Under the pieces are notes generated by a model, which worked only from the letters and a program-made list of their open reading frames with translations, ran no database searches and had not been told where the DNA came from. Below are positions 16,371-24,267 of a stretch of 64,000 bases of DNA, one piece after another. The position numbers were made by a program, and so were the translations under genes. Source of the DNA: a virus; the IMG/VR virus record IMGVR_UViG_3300008267_000029, positions 1 to 64,000 of that record; one strand, given 5' to 3'. The first letter of the stretch is position 1. Every line of letters begins with the position of its first letter.

Positions 16371-16555
16371 TGAAGAATATAAAAAAACAAGATGCGGGCA
16401 AGAAGCCTAAATATGCTGCAGGAGGTTCTACTACTAGCAAGTTAGCTGGAATGTACGGTGATCCAAATAAAGTAACAAGAGGAGATGTTATTACCGCTGC
16501 TAAGAAAAATGCAGGTACTATGAAAAGAGGCGGTGGTGTAAAAAAGAAATGTTAA
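16367..16555 (+). CDS. Small basic protein with two GG motifs
   Basis: 62 residues. It contains KYAAGGSTTSKLAGMYGDP near the middle and ends KRGGGVKKKC. The basic-x-GG pattern resembles the signature found between domains of the giant virion proteins at 34.8-48.6 kb. It overlaps both neighbours by 1-4 bases. Confidence 0.5.
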   Translation: MMKNIKKQDAGKKPKYAAGGSTTSKLAGMYGDPNKVTRGDVITAAKKNAGTMKRGGGVKKKC

Positions 16556-16821
16556 TGACTAAGAAAGCTAAAGTATCTGCAGGAGGCGAGAAGCACGTAG
16601 TCTATAAAAAGACTACTAAGAGAGGAGAAGGTAAGGTTGGTAATATTATGGTTAACCATCCTACCAAAGATAAAGGCGAATGGGATACTATAGATCTTAC
16701 TAAAAAAGCTGGTGCAAAGACAGTACGTGAAGGAGTAGCAGCTACAAAGAAATGGCATAAAGAAAACCCTTATCCTAAAGACAATGGCAAAAAGTCCGGC
16801 ATGGCAAAGAAAAGAAGGTAA
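16555..16821 (+). CDS. Small conserved-looking phage protein (GGEKHVVY / MVNHPTKDKG type)
   Basis: 88 residues from the TAATG-coupled ATG at 16555; an in-frame ATG at 16549 is the alternative. Recognisable pieces are AGGEKHVVYKKT, IMVNHPTKDKGEWDTIDLT and EGVAATKKWHKENPYP. I recall near-identical phrases from uncharacterised proteins of aquatic phages, usually beside the type encoded next. The 3' end overlaps the next gene by 38 bases in another frame. Function unknown. Confidence 0.6.
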   Translation: MTKKAKVSAGGEKHVVYKKTTKRGEGKVGNIMVNHPTKDKGEWDTIDLTKKAGAKTVREGVAATKKWHKENPYPKDNGKKSGMAKKRR

Positions 16822-17032
16822 GGCTCCAAGCGGAGGCCTTAACGCTAAAGGGCGTGCTTCTTATAATAGAGAAACTGGTGGGAACCTAAAAGCCCCACAA
16901 CCAGAAGGCGGTTCTAGAAAGAAATCTTTCTGTGCTCGCATGTCTGGTATGAAAAAGAAACTAACCTCTTCAAAAACGGCTAATGATCCTGATAGCAGAA
17001 TCAATAAGTCACTTAGAAAATGGAAATGCTAA
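16784..17032 (+). CDS. Small conserved-looking phage protein (GGLNAKGRASYNRETGGNL type)
   Basis: 82 residues with a highly recognisable core: WQRKEGKAPSGGLNAKGRAS, then a GSRKKSFCARMSGMKKKL block and SSKTANDPDSRINKSLRKW near the end. I remember this combination as a conserved small protein in many marine and freshwater phages, of unknown function. It is very basic with two Cys. Overlap with the preceding frame supports compact late-gene organisation. A virion or DNA-associated role is a guess from charge and position. Confidence 0.65.
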   Translation: MAKSPAWQRKEGKAPSGGLNAKGRASYNRETGGNLKAPQPEGGSRKKSFCARMSGMKKKLTSSKTANDPDSRINKSLRKWKC

Positions 17033-17044
17033 AACTATAATACT

Positions 17045-17245
17045 ATGATGAAAGGTTGTGCAAAATGCGGAGGATCCTATAAGAGAGGAGGAAGTCATCC
17101 GGGATTTAAAGCAGTACAAGCAGGTATTGCAAAAAAGCAAGGAGTATCTAAAGAAGCTGCTGGAGCTATCTTAGCTTCTGCTGCTCGTAAGGCATCTTCT
17201 GCTGCTAAAAAAGCTAATCCTAAATTGAAACGCGTTAAAGGATAA
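17045..17245 (+). CDS. Small conserved-looking basic protein (HPGFKAVQAGIAKKQGVS type)
   Basis: 66 residues. A Cys pair (CAKCGG) and KRGG precede HPGFKAVQAGIAKKQGVSKE and an Ala-rich helix ending NPKLKRVKG. I recall this type from aquatic phage genomes, typically near capsid genes. The start may be 17045 or the next ATG at 17048. The stop overlaps the next start (TAATG). Function unknown. Confidence 0.6.
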   Translation: MMKGCAKCGGSYKRGGSHPGFKAVQAGIAKKQGVSKEAAGAILASAARKASSAAKKANPKLKRVKG

Positions 17246-17952
17246 TGAATAACACTACTCTACAGCTTAAGATTAAGCAAAGACTTAACAAGCTTGCTAG
17301 TAACGATTACGATAATTTCGAATGCTGGCAAATTGTAGAGGCTTTTAATAAAGCGCAGATTCAATGGGTTCGTCGTCAACTTATCGGAATGAATGCCGAA
17401 AAGCAAGGAGATGAACAATCTACTCGTAAAGTAGATGACCTTCAGAACTTATTAAAAGAAGTTTCAGTAGAGCTTTATCAAAAAAATCTTTACCAGGAAA
17501 CAGAGCTTCTTCCTGCAGACTATTTACAGTTTAAACGTATTGATGCTAATGCTAGAAAAGGATGCTGCGAAGATCCTCAGAGCATAACTGTTACGTATTT
17601 AGCGGAAGAACAGAACGTTCCTGTTTATCTACAGGATTACTTACGTAAACCTAGTTTTGAATGGGGAGAAACTTTCTGTACTCTTGTTGGAGATAAAGTA
17701 CGTATATATAATGACAATGATTTTGAAGTTGTTAACTGTTATTTGATGTATTATAGAAATCCAGTTATGATTCAAATCGCGGGTTGTACTGACCCGTATA
17801 CCCTACAAGTATCTGCCGCTGATGTTATTTGCGAATTTGCAGATAATATAATTGAAGTACTTATAGACGAAACAGTACAAGTACTTGCAGGAGATATTGA
17901 ATCGATGAATCAGTATTCTATTGCTAAATCATCTGGAGAAGAAAACACATAA
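17245..17952 (+). CDS. Putative head-tail connector / ring protein
   Basis: 235 residues. The N-terminal helices (LQLKIKQRLNKLASNDYDNF, then FNKAQIQWVRRQLIGM) are followed by a beta-rich middle with DYLQFKRIDANARKGCCEDP and a C-terminal region ending in a helix with VLIDETVQVLAGDIESMNQY. The all-helical start plus beta-sandwich body resembles phage adaptor/ring proteins below the portal, and crAss-like genomes have such genes between capsid and tail genes. No enzyme motif. Assignment is by architecture and position. Confidence 0.5.
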   Translation: MNNTTLQLKIKQRLNKLASNDYDNFECWQIVEAFNKAQIQWVRRQLIGMNAEKQGDEQSTRKVDDLQNLLKEVSVELYQKNLYQETELLPADYLQFKRIDANARKGCCEDPQSITVTYLAEEQNVPVYLQDYLRKPSFEWGETFCTLVGDKVRIYNDNDFEVVNCYLMYYRNPVMIQIAGCTDPYTLQVSAADVICEFADNIIEVLIDETVQVLAGDIESMNQYSIAKSSGEENT

Positions 17953-17964
17953 TAACTAGAAATA

Positions 17965-18486
17965 ATGGCTGAACAACCAAGAAATTTACTAAAGCGAAAT
18001 CCTGAACCTGTTAAAAAACTTAGCAGACCTGAGGTTGCTGTAACACAGCCTAAAGAGGAGCCGGCAAGACCGCAACCTACCGCTGATACTGGAGTAGGGG
18101 GTAGTTCACTTGATAATATGACTGCTGCATGTGCAACAGAAATGATGAATGCTGCCGTAAGTTTTCACAGATTACATTTAAAGATAAAGGGTGACGGTTC
18201 TTATGCTGCTCACAAAGCTCTTGGTGATTTTTATGACGGACTACACGGACATGCTGATACTCTTGTAGAAAGTTATCAAGGCGCTGCCGAAAAACTTTTA
18301 TCCTACAAAGACATGCCTATACGTACCTTAGATACTGTAGCGGATGCTGTAGCTTATCTTAGAGATATGTATAACTCTATTAGTAAACTTCAAGGCATGT
18401 TGCCTTATTCAGAGATAGTTAATAACCTTGACTTAGTTAAGGATGCTATAAACTCTGCTAAATACAAACTACTTTTCTTGAAATAA
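17965..18486 (+). CDS. Ferritin-like / Dps-like protein (DUF5856-type)
   Basis: 173 residues. A Pro-rich disordered N-terminus (~45 residues) leads to a four-helix-like region with SFHRLHLKIKGDGSYAAHKA followed by LGDFYDGLHGHADTLVESYQ. The spaced H...H...E/D pattern (FHRLHL, AAHKALGDFYDGLHGHAD) matches the Dps-like DUF5856 family known in phages including crAss-like ones. The canonical ferroxidase site has not been verified. Possible roles are structural or metal/oxidative protection of packaged DNA. It lies between a ring-like gene and a highly expressed structural gene. Confidence 0.6.
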   Translation: MAEQPRNLLKRNPEPVKKLSRPEVAVTQPKEEPARPQPTADTGVGGSSLDNMTAACATEMMNAAVSFHRLHLKIKGDGSYAAHKALGDFYDGLHGHADTLVESYQGAAEKLLSYKDMPIRTLDTVADAVAYLRDMYNSISKLQGMLPYSEIVNNLDLVKDAINSAKYKLLFLK

Positions 18487-18550
18487 TTTGGAAGGAATAA
18501 AAACTTTCCTTATATTAACTATATATTTATAACCCTTAAAAACAAACAAC

Positions 18551-20566
18551 ATGGCTTATTTTAATCATGCGTTCCAGAAAGCGTTCATCGGAACAAGCGC
18601 TTTCAACATGAATGCTAGCAGCTCTAACGTAGCACCATATGTGTCTGCGGCTGGAGCAACATCGTCCGGGACCACCATTACGGTTGGTTCAACCACTAAC
18701 CTTACTGTTGGTATGCAGGTAACTGTAACAGCGGGTCTTGGTAATTTTGGCGTAGGTACATTTGTAACTGCAATTGTATCTGCTACAGTATTTACTGTTA
18801 ACGTTGCTCCAGTTGTAGCCCTTTCAGGCGGTGCTTCTGTAGTTAGCGGTTTCTTCTCAAGTATGTCTCAGCCTACTGGCGGATTTACTTTTGTTGATCC
18901 TAACACTTTGCAAACTCCAATTATTGACAACGCTACCATTGCTTCACACGGTCTTAAGTGTCCACTTGTATTAGCTTCTGGTTCTGTTCACGGACAATGG
19001 ACCGCAGGTAAAGACAAAGTTGGTCCTTTCCACGGTGGATATTCTGAGTCTATCAAGTCTAAGACTATTAACCCTAAATATGTTAGCAACTTCTACCGTG
19101 TAGATTCTTGCCCAGCGCAACAAGCTCAAGTAACTGTAGGTTTGACTACTAGTACTCCAATTGTTCTTACAAGTGTTTCATCTTCTTCTACAACTATTAC
19201 AGTATCTTCTACTGCTGGTATCTTACCAGGTATGACAATTGCTGTTGTATCAGGAACAGGTACTCTTGCTACTTCAGTAAATGCTAACGTTGTACAAGCT
19301 GTAACTGGAACAACTACATTTACAATTTTAACTGCTCCAACTGTAGCATTAAGTTCTGCAACAATCTCTGTATCTAGCGCTCTTACTGCAACTTGTCCAC
19401 AAGAATACTTGTGCGGAGAGACTTATAGCTTGCGCGTTGACCTTAAAGGTTCTCCAGCATTGCGTTTCTTAACTCGTAACTCTTACTATACAGCTTCTGC
19501 TTATACCGGATGTTGCCCAACAGGTTCTCTTGCTCCAACAGCTGTTAACCCATTGATTGTTTACGTTAACTGGGCTTACCAATTGTTGAACTCTCCTTTG
19601 ATCGGCCCATTCATTCAAGTACAAGTTACTTACTCTACTGACTTAGGTGTAACATTTGCAGCTCTTGGTGACGGTACTAACTCTGCTGCTAACTTAGCTT
19701 TATTGCAAAGTTATGTACTAGGTAATACTGCTCTTCCAAGTAATACTACTTCAGCAAGTTTGACTCAAGCTGGTATCATTATCAATGGTGCTTATGCTGA
19801 TACTCGTTTCTTAGATTGTACTTTCTACCCTAACGATTCTATTATTGCATTCTTGGAGCCAATTCAAGTTTATGCTTCTGAAGTAGATTTGAACGGAGAT
19901 CCTTGTACTTTCTCTGGAGTTTGTGTAAACAACAGCTGTAAAGCTATCCAACAAAAAGGAACTGGTGAGAACATCATCCGTAGCGTAATCATGACGCAGG
20001 CTTATAGCCAAGATCCTTTCTACAATGGTCAAGATCTACGTATTCGTGAGATTACTAACGGTAATGACGTTTACGGTACTATTAACCGTAACTCTCAGTA
20101 CTCTCGTTACTACTTACAACACAGCGTACCACGTTTCAACAATCCTACTGGAACATTTGATAACGAACAGTACTTGTTGGAAATCATTGCTCCCGCTACC
20201 GTAAGCTTAACTACTAGCGCATCTGTTGCTACTGGTGCTCAGAACTTAACTGCAAGTAACATCATTAACTTCACTACTAGCGGTGTAGTAACTGGTTATG
20301 TAGCAACAATTACTTACTTCCCTCCTGGATCAACTACAACAGCTACTATTACTGGTACTGTTACGGTTAGTGCAGGTAACATAGCAATTACAGTAGCAAC
20401 AGCTGCTATTCCTGCTGGATCAGTAATTACTTTCCAAGCTGCATTTACTAAGAACTTTGAAGACTTCACAAACCGTTGGATTGCGAATGCTCAAGGAGCT
20501 TCATGTGTTGCACTAAACGTGCATAACTGCCCAGTAGCTTGTGCTGTAATTCCTGCTAACCCATAA
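18551..20566 (+). CDS. Major virion structural protein with inserted Ig-like modules
   Basis: 671 residues, behind an A-rich leader and closed by a strong terminator; codon use resembles the capsid gene, suggesting abundance. The core begins MAYFNHAFQKAFIGTSAFNM and continues with FTFVDPNTLQTPIIDNATIA and KDKVGPFHGGYSESIKSKTI. Two related Thr/Val/Gly beta modules are inserted: one at residues ~36-100 (TTITVGSTTNLTVGMQVTV) and one at ~208-275 (TTITVSSTAGILPGMTIAVV). A third, more diverged one is near residues 550-630. Many Cys residues are present. Candidate roles are head decoration, fibre or tail-shaft protein; the sequence does not distinguish them. Confidence 0.65.
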   Translation: MAYFNHAFQKAFIGTSAFNMNASSSNVAPYVSAAGATSSGTTITVGSTTNLTVGMQVTVTAGLGNFGVGTFVTAIVSATVFTVNVAPVVALSGGASVVSGFFSSMSQPTGGFTFVDPNTLQTPIIDNATIASHGLKCPLVLASGSVHGQWTAGKDKVGPFHGGYSESIKSKTINPKYVSNFYRVDSCPAQQAQVTVGLTTSTPIVLTSVSSSSTTITVSSTAGILPGMTIAVVSGTGTLATSVNANVVQAVTGTTTFTILTAPTVALSSATISVSSALTATCPQEYLCGETYSLRVDLKGSPALRFLTRNSYYTASAYTGCCPTGSLAPTAVNPLIVYVNWAYQLLNSPLIGPFIQVQVTYSTDLGVTFAALGDGTNSAANLALLQSYVLGNTALPSNTTSASLTQAGIIINGAYADTRFLDCTFYPNDSIIAFLEPIQVYASEVDLNGDPCTFSGVCVNNSCKAIQQKGTGENIIRSVIMTQAYSQDPFYNGQDLRIREITNGNDVYGTINRNSQYSRYYLQHSVPRFNNPTGTFDNEQYLLEIIAPATVSLTTSASVATGAQNLTASNIINFTTSGVVTGYVATITYFPPGSTTTATITGTVTVSAGNIAITVATAAIPAGSVITFQAAFTKNFEDFTNRWIANAQGASCVALNVHNCPVACAVIPANP

Positions 20567-20590
20567 GGTTAACTAATATTTAAAAAAAAG

Positions 20591-20620
20591 GGGAGGGACA
20601 AAAATCCCCTCCCTTTTTTT
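20591..20620 (+). terminator. Strong rho-independent terminator
   Basis: A perfect seven-base-pair stem, GGGAGGG (20591-20597) with CCCTCCC (20607-20613), a nine-base loop and a T7 tract (20614-20620), 24 bases after the structural gene. Confidence 0.9.
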
Positions 20621-20632
20621 ATTTTTACACTA

Positions 20633-20640
20633 TATCTTTG
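20633..20640 (+). promoter_or_regulatory. Promoter -7 box for Cys-rich virion operon
   Basis: TATCTTTG fits TAnnTTTG. It begins 13 bases after the terminator T-tract and 20 bases before the ATG at 20653. No clear -33 TTG is seen because the upstream region is the terminator hairpin. Confidence 0.45.
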
Positions 20641-20652
20641 TAACTTAGTACT

Positions 20653-21225
20653 ATGGCACAACACCTATTATCTTTAGATATTCCAGATACGTTAACTACT
20701 TGCGTAATACGTATAGTAGACACAAGTACGTATAATATTAACGTACCTATTGAATGCCCTCGTTTAGAGATTACTTGCCCTGGTTTTACTACGGCTTCTG
20801 TATTTGAAGATCTTGGTACTGTTAGCACTACAAGTAGTTTTGATGTTAATATTACAGCCTGCGGCTTAGATACACAAACTACTAATTGTGATAGTTACAG
20901 AAACAATGTTACAGATGGGGTTTATGTTATCAGATATAGCGTAGCCCCACACCAATTAGTTTTTGTGGAATATAACCATCTGAGAACAACAGATGCAATG
21001 AATAAAATCAACGAACTTCTATGCTGCCTAGATGTTCCTAATTGTGAGCCTCAAGCTCCAATTAAAGCTAAGTTACAAGAAGTGCAACTTCTTACAACTA
21101 TGCTTAAAGCAGCAAAAGCTAAAGTAGAATATTGCCATGAGCCTTCACAAGGTATGGCTATTTATAATTACGTAATTACAAGATTAAATAAATTATCTTG
21201 TGGATGCGGATGTGGAACATGCTAA
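20653..21225 (+). CDS. Cys-rich virion protein of unknown function
   Basis: 190 residues. The N-terminal half is beta-rich (TCVIRIVDTSTYNINVPIEC), the C-terminal half helical (LQEVQLLTTMLKAAKAKVEY), and it ends in the cysteine cluster LSCGCGCGTC. There are more than ten Cys in total. It is the first gene after a promoter-terminator pair and the first of six consecutive Cys-containing genes. Likely a structural or connector protein; no family assigned. Confidence 0.55.
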   Translation: MAQHLLSLDIPDTLTTCVIRIVDTSTYNINVPIECPRLEITCPGFTTASVFEDLGTVSTTSSFDVNITACGLDTQTTNCDSYRNNVTDGVYVIRYSVAPHQLVFVEYNHLRTTDAMNKINELLCCLDVPNCEPQAPIKAKLQEVQLLTTMLKAAKAKVEYCHEPSQGMAIYNYVITRLNKLSCGCGCGTC

Positions 21226-21247
21226 TTTTTTTAAAAACCAATATATT

Positions 21248-21400
21248 ATGTCAATAGCAAAATGTTCAAACTGTGGAAACGCTATGTCTTGCGGATGTCA
21301 AAGAAGAGTAACAGCTGACGGAAGACAAGGATGTACGAATTGTATTAACCAATTACAGGCTCAGCCCGCCCCAAGGCCTGCTCAGCCGCAAAAAAATTAA
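21248..21400 (+). CDS. Small zinc-ribbon-like protein
   Basis: 50 residues from the ATG at 21248, preceded by a TTAAAAACCAAT leader; an upstream in-frame start at 21200 lies inside the previous gene and is rejected. Cys pairs are CSNC, SCGC and CTNC, followed by a Pro/Gln/Ala tail (QPAPRPAQPQKN). This suggests one small zinc site. It begins 22 bases after one gene and ends three bases before the next. Function unknown. Confidence 0.55.
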   Translation: MSIAKCSNCGNAMSCGCQRRVTADGRQGCTNCINQLQAQPAPRPAQPQKN

Positions 21401-21403
21401 AGA

Positions 21404-24265
21404 ATGGCATTATTTGGTAAAACGTATTTAACAGGAGATAGCGGCCTTTTTAGAGTTTATAACCATTCTACTGAGTTATGGACAGACTATAGTGGCTTTA
21501 CATCCGTAGATCTTTATGATGTTAAAACTGATAAGTTTTATCTAAATCCTGATTATGCTATTATATGTGGCGTAAATTATATTGGCTATACGAGTAATGC
21601 TGGAGCACTAGTTACACAAGTAACTCCACCTGTAGGTAGTATTACATCGGCTTACCAAATATCTATTCCTGAAGGAACCATACCAGGTACTACCTTATAT
21701 CCCCCAGCTATCTATATAGCCGGTAGCAGAACAGCGGGTTTACCAGGAGTAATAAAATCTACAGACGGCGGCCTTACTTATACAATTGTAACAGGAGGCT
21801 TAAATATACTATTTGGTAATACTGCTAGAAGTATATATTTTTCAAGTGCTGATTATGGAATTCTAGGTCATGGCGGAGCAATTGCTTTTACAGTAAATGG
21901 AGGAGCCAGCTGGTCATATTTAAATGGAGGTTTAGTTCTTGCTGTTGGTGAAACTGTATCAGGCTTATTAATGAGTCAGGATCAGCAAACTATTATTGCA
22001 GCAACTGATAAAAAAATATATAGGAGTACAAACGGTGGAACAAGCTTCTCAGTTGTATATACCTGGGTAGATCCTGATTATTACACGGTATCTCCAAAAT
22101 ACACTACTCTGACGCAATATAATATTAACGGTGGCGAATTAGATAATAATTCGCACATATGGGTATCAGGAGGAAACGGTCCTATATTATACAGTTCAGA
22201 CATTGGAGTAACGTGGTCAACAGTATTTCCTGGACAAACTATTGGTGATGATAATCGACAGATGTTTGGTGCAAGTTTTTATTCTCAAAATGAAGGCTTT
22301 TTTACATATGATAAAGGAGCCGATTCTCTAGGACTTGTATATAAAGCAACTAATGCTAATACATCAATTTCAACAACATCCTCTAATGTATATTTTCCAG
22401 ATTATGACAACGGTTACTCTTTATGGACTACAAAACTAATAGAGGGTTGTGGATGTGAACCTGGATTCTTTTGGGATGAAGCTTCTCAACAATGTATTAC
22501 ACATACCCCAATGTGCCCAGAGGGTATGATTTATAATCCAGATAATGATCAATGTGAAGGCACAATTCCAGGATGTGAGACAGACATAGCGATAGTTATA
22601 GATGTATCAGGATCAATCAGCCTAACTGAAATGCCGGAGTATAAGAATATGCTTCGCGGTATTATAGACGGTCTAGAAATGGGCTATGATATTAATGGTA
22701 ATTTAAACACTATTGCTAATAGTCTGGGAAGAATTACTTCTGGAGAAATTAGAGTAGGGCTAGTATTTTTTGCAACTGATACATCTACTCCTGTTGGTGG
22801 AGTTAGTTTAAATTATGGTCCTGCCGCATGGCAAGCAGGTGGAGCTAATAACTCTCCCGCAGGTACCGTAGCTAATCCTGGATCTCTTAAAGCTGCAATT
22901 AATAGCATGGGGATTCCACCTAGTAATATAAGTAATATTCCACCTGATAGTATAGACCCATATGGGATACCTTATACTGAGGGTATTTTATTTACAAACA
23001 GCTTTGCTGGTTTAGGCAGGGGCTATGATGTCGTATGGGGATTTAATAGTCGATCTGGGGCAAATAAAAAAATATTATTTGTAACAGATGGTTGGCCAAA
23101 TTATATTAATCCTACCGCTTTATTAAGCAATTATGGAGTAACGCTCCCCCCTATAATAACATCCTTTGGTACAACTCCGGGACTTCCTGTATGCGGGGCA
23201 GACGGTACAAATGATATTAATAGCGTTATCCAAGCCACTTATCAAGAAAGAAGACTTGCTGATTACATTGCTACAATGGATTTAGCTCAGGAAATTAAGG
23301 CGGGTACAGCTAGTACAGCTACGGGAGCATCTGCTGGAGCTACAGATATAACATTAATAATTACTGGAGAAACACTAGAACAAAATGTTACTAAAGCAGC
23401 TTTTGTTGGAATAGACCCAACTGATTCAGGAACAGCATGTTATTTAGATACATCATCTATTTTCGGAGTTGGCTACGATTCAAATAAAGATAATGCTGGA
23501 ATAGATGTTGCCTCCCCTATAAATGTAGGCGACTGTCCGAGTTGGAATGGTAGCTATACAACATGGGATAAATTCCCAAGCAATGCTGTTTCTGGCTTAC
23601 CGGATTATTTCCAAGTAGATCTTATACCTAGCGCCTATGCTAATATAGGATCTTTTATAGCACCGTCTTTAATTTGTGCTACTACAGCTTCTGCTCTTAC
23701 TTGCACAAATCCTTGTCAAATAGTACAGGACCCTACAACAGCCGTTTATTATTGCGACTGCGTATCTACTACGCCTTTTAATACTTGCTGCTATGATTTA
23801 ATCAATTGCGCTGATAATACTGTTTACGCATCCGTAAATACTACTGGTCAGAGCGTTGATTTTATGGCTCAGTTTATAGGTCAATATATATTTATAGAAG
23901 GAGTTGCGGCATGTCTTTATGTAACGTTAAATAGCGGATGCACAAGCTCTACTACATTAAATGTTACTGTAGACCAAATTACCGCATATGTAGACTGCGT
24001 AAGTTGTAACGAAGTTGAGGAAGTTGACCCTTACTATAACTTATATAATTGCTCAGATCCAGGTACTGTGGTATTTCAGACTACTACGGATTTGTCATCT
24101 TATATAACAGATGGAGCAAATGAAATGACCCCTATATTAACTTTTGTAGAGTACCCTGATTTATGTTTTACTGTAGAACAAACATTTACATTCCTCCCTC
24201 AAGTTGATGTAACTGTAGATGTAGCTTATAACGATTGTCCAACCTGTTTATCTTATCTCTGCTGA
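21404..24265 (+). CDS. Virion adhesin: Asp-box (BNR) repeats + von Willebrand A domain + Cys-rich repeats
   Basis: 953 residues. Residues ~20-330 hold four Asp-box-like motifs (KSTDGGLTYT, FTVNGGASWS, RSTNGGTSFS, SSDIGVTWS), pointing to a BNR-type beta-propeller. A Cys-rich EGF-like link (CGCEPGFFWDEASQQC) follows. Residues ~392-680 form a von Willebrand factor A domain: IVIDVSGSIS gives the MIDAS DxSxS (D400, S402, S404) and ILFVTDGWPN the distal Asp (D562). The C-terminal ~270 residues are Cys-rich repeats. vWA domains bind proteins through a metal at MIDAS, so this looks like a host-surface adhesin or particle-assembly protein. The next gene appears to continue the repeats in another frame. 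Confidence 0.7.
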   Translation: MALFGKTYLTGDSGLFRVYNHSTELWTDYSGFTSVDLYDVKTDKFYLNPDYAIICGVNYIGYTSNAGALVTQVTPPVGSITSAYQISIPEGTIPGTTLYPPAIYIAGSRTAGLPGVIKSTDGGLTYTIVTGGLNILFGNTARSIYFSSADYGILGHGGAIAFTVNGGASWSYLNGGLVLAVGETVSGLLMSQDQQTIIAATDKKIYRSTNGGTSFSVVYTWVDPDYYTVSPKYTTLTQYNINGGELDNNSHIWVSGGNGPILYSSDIGVTWSTVFPGQTIGDDNRQMFGASFYSQNEGFFTYDKGADSLGLVYKATNANTSISTTSSNVYFPDYDNGYSLWTTKLIEGCGCEPGFFWDEASQQCITHTPMCPEGMIYNPDNDQCEGTIPGCETDIAIVIDVSGSISLTEMPEYKNMLRGIIDGLEMGYDINGNLNTIANSLGRITSGEIRVGLVFFATDTSTPVGGVSLNYGPAAWQAGGANNSPAGTVANPGSLKAAINSMGIPPSNISNIPPDSIDPYGIPYTEGILFTNSFAGLGRGYDVVWGFNSRSGANKKILFVTDGWPNYINPTALLSNYGVTLPPIITSFGTTPGLPVCGADGTNDINSVIQATYQERRLADYIATMDLAQEIKAGTASTATGASAGATDITLIITGETLEQNVTKAAFVGIDPTDSGTACYLDTSSIFGVGYDSNKDNAGIDVASPINVGDCPSWNGSYTTWDKFPSNAVSGLPDYFQVDLIPSAYANIGSFIAPSLICATTASALTCTNPCQIVQDPTTAVYYCDCVSTTPFNTCCYDLINCADNTVYASVNTTGQSVDFMAQFIGQYIFIEGVAACLYVTLNSGCTSSTTLNVTVDQITAYVDCVSCNEVEEVDPYYNLYNCSDPGTVVFQTTTDLSSYITDGANEMTPILTFVEYPDLCFTVEQTFTFLPQVDVTVDVAYNDCPTCLSYLC

Positions 24266-24267
24266 TT

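Noticed and set aside
15683-17245. Short repeated Lys/Gly codons as a possible DNA repeat or CRISPR-like array
   Set aside because: The similarity is amino-acid composition of small proteins; no regular repeat-spacer structure at DNA level.
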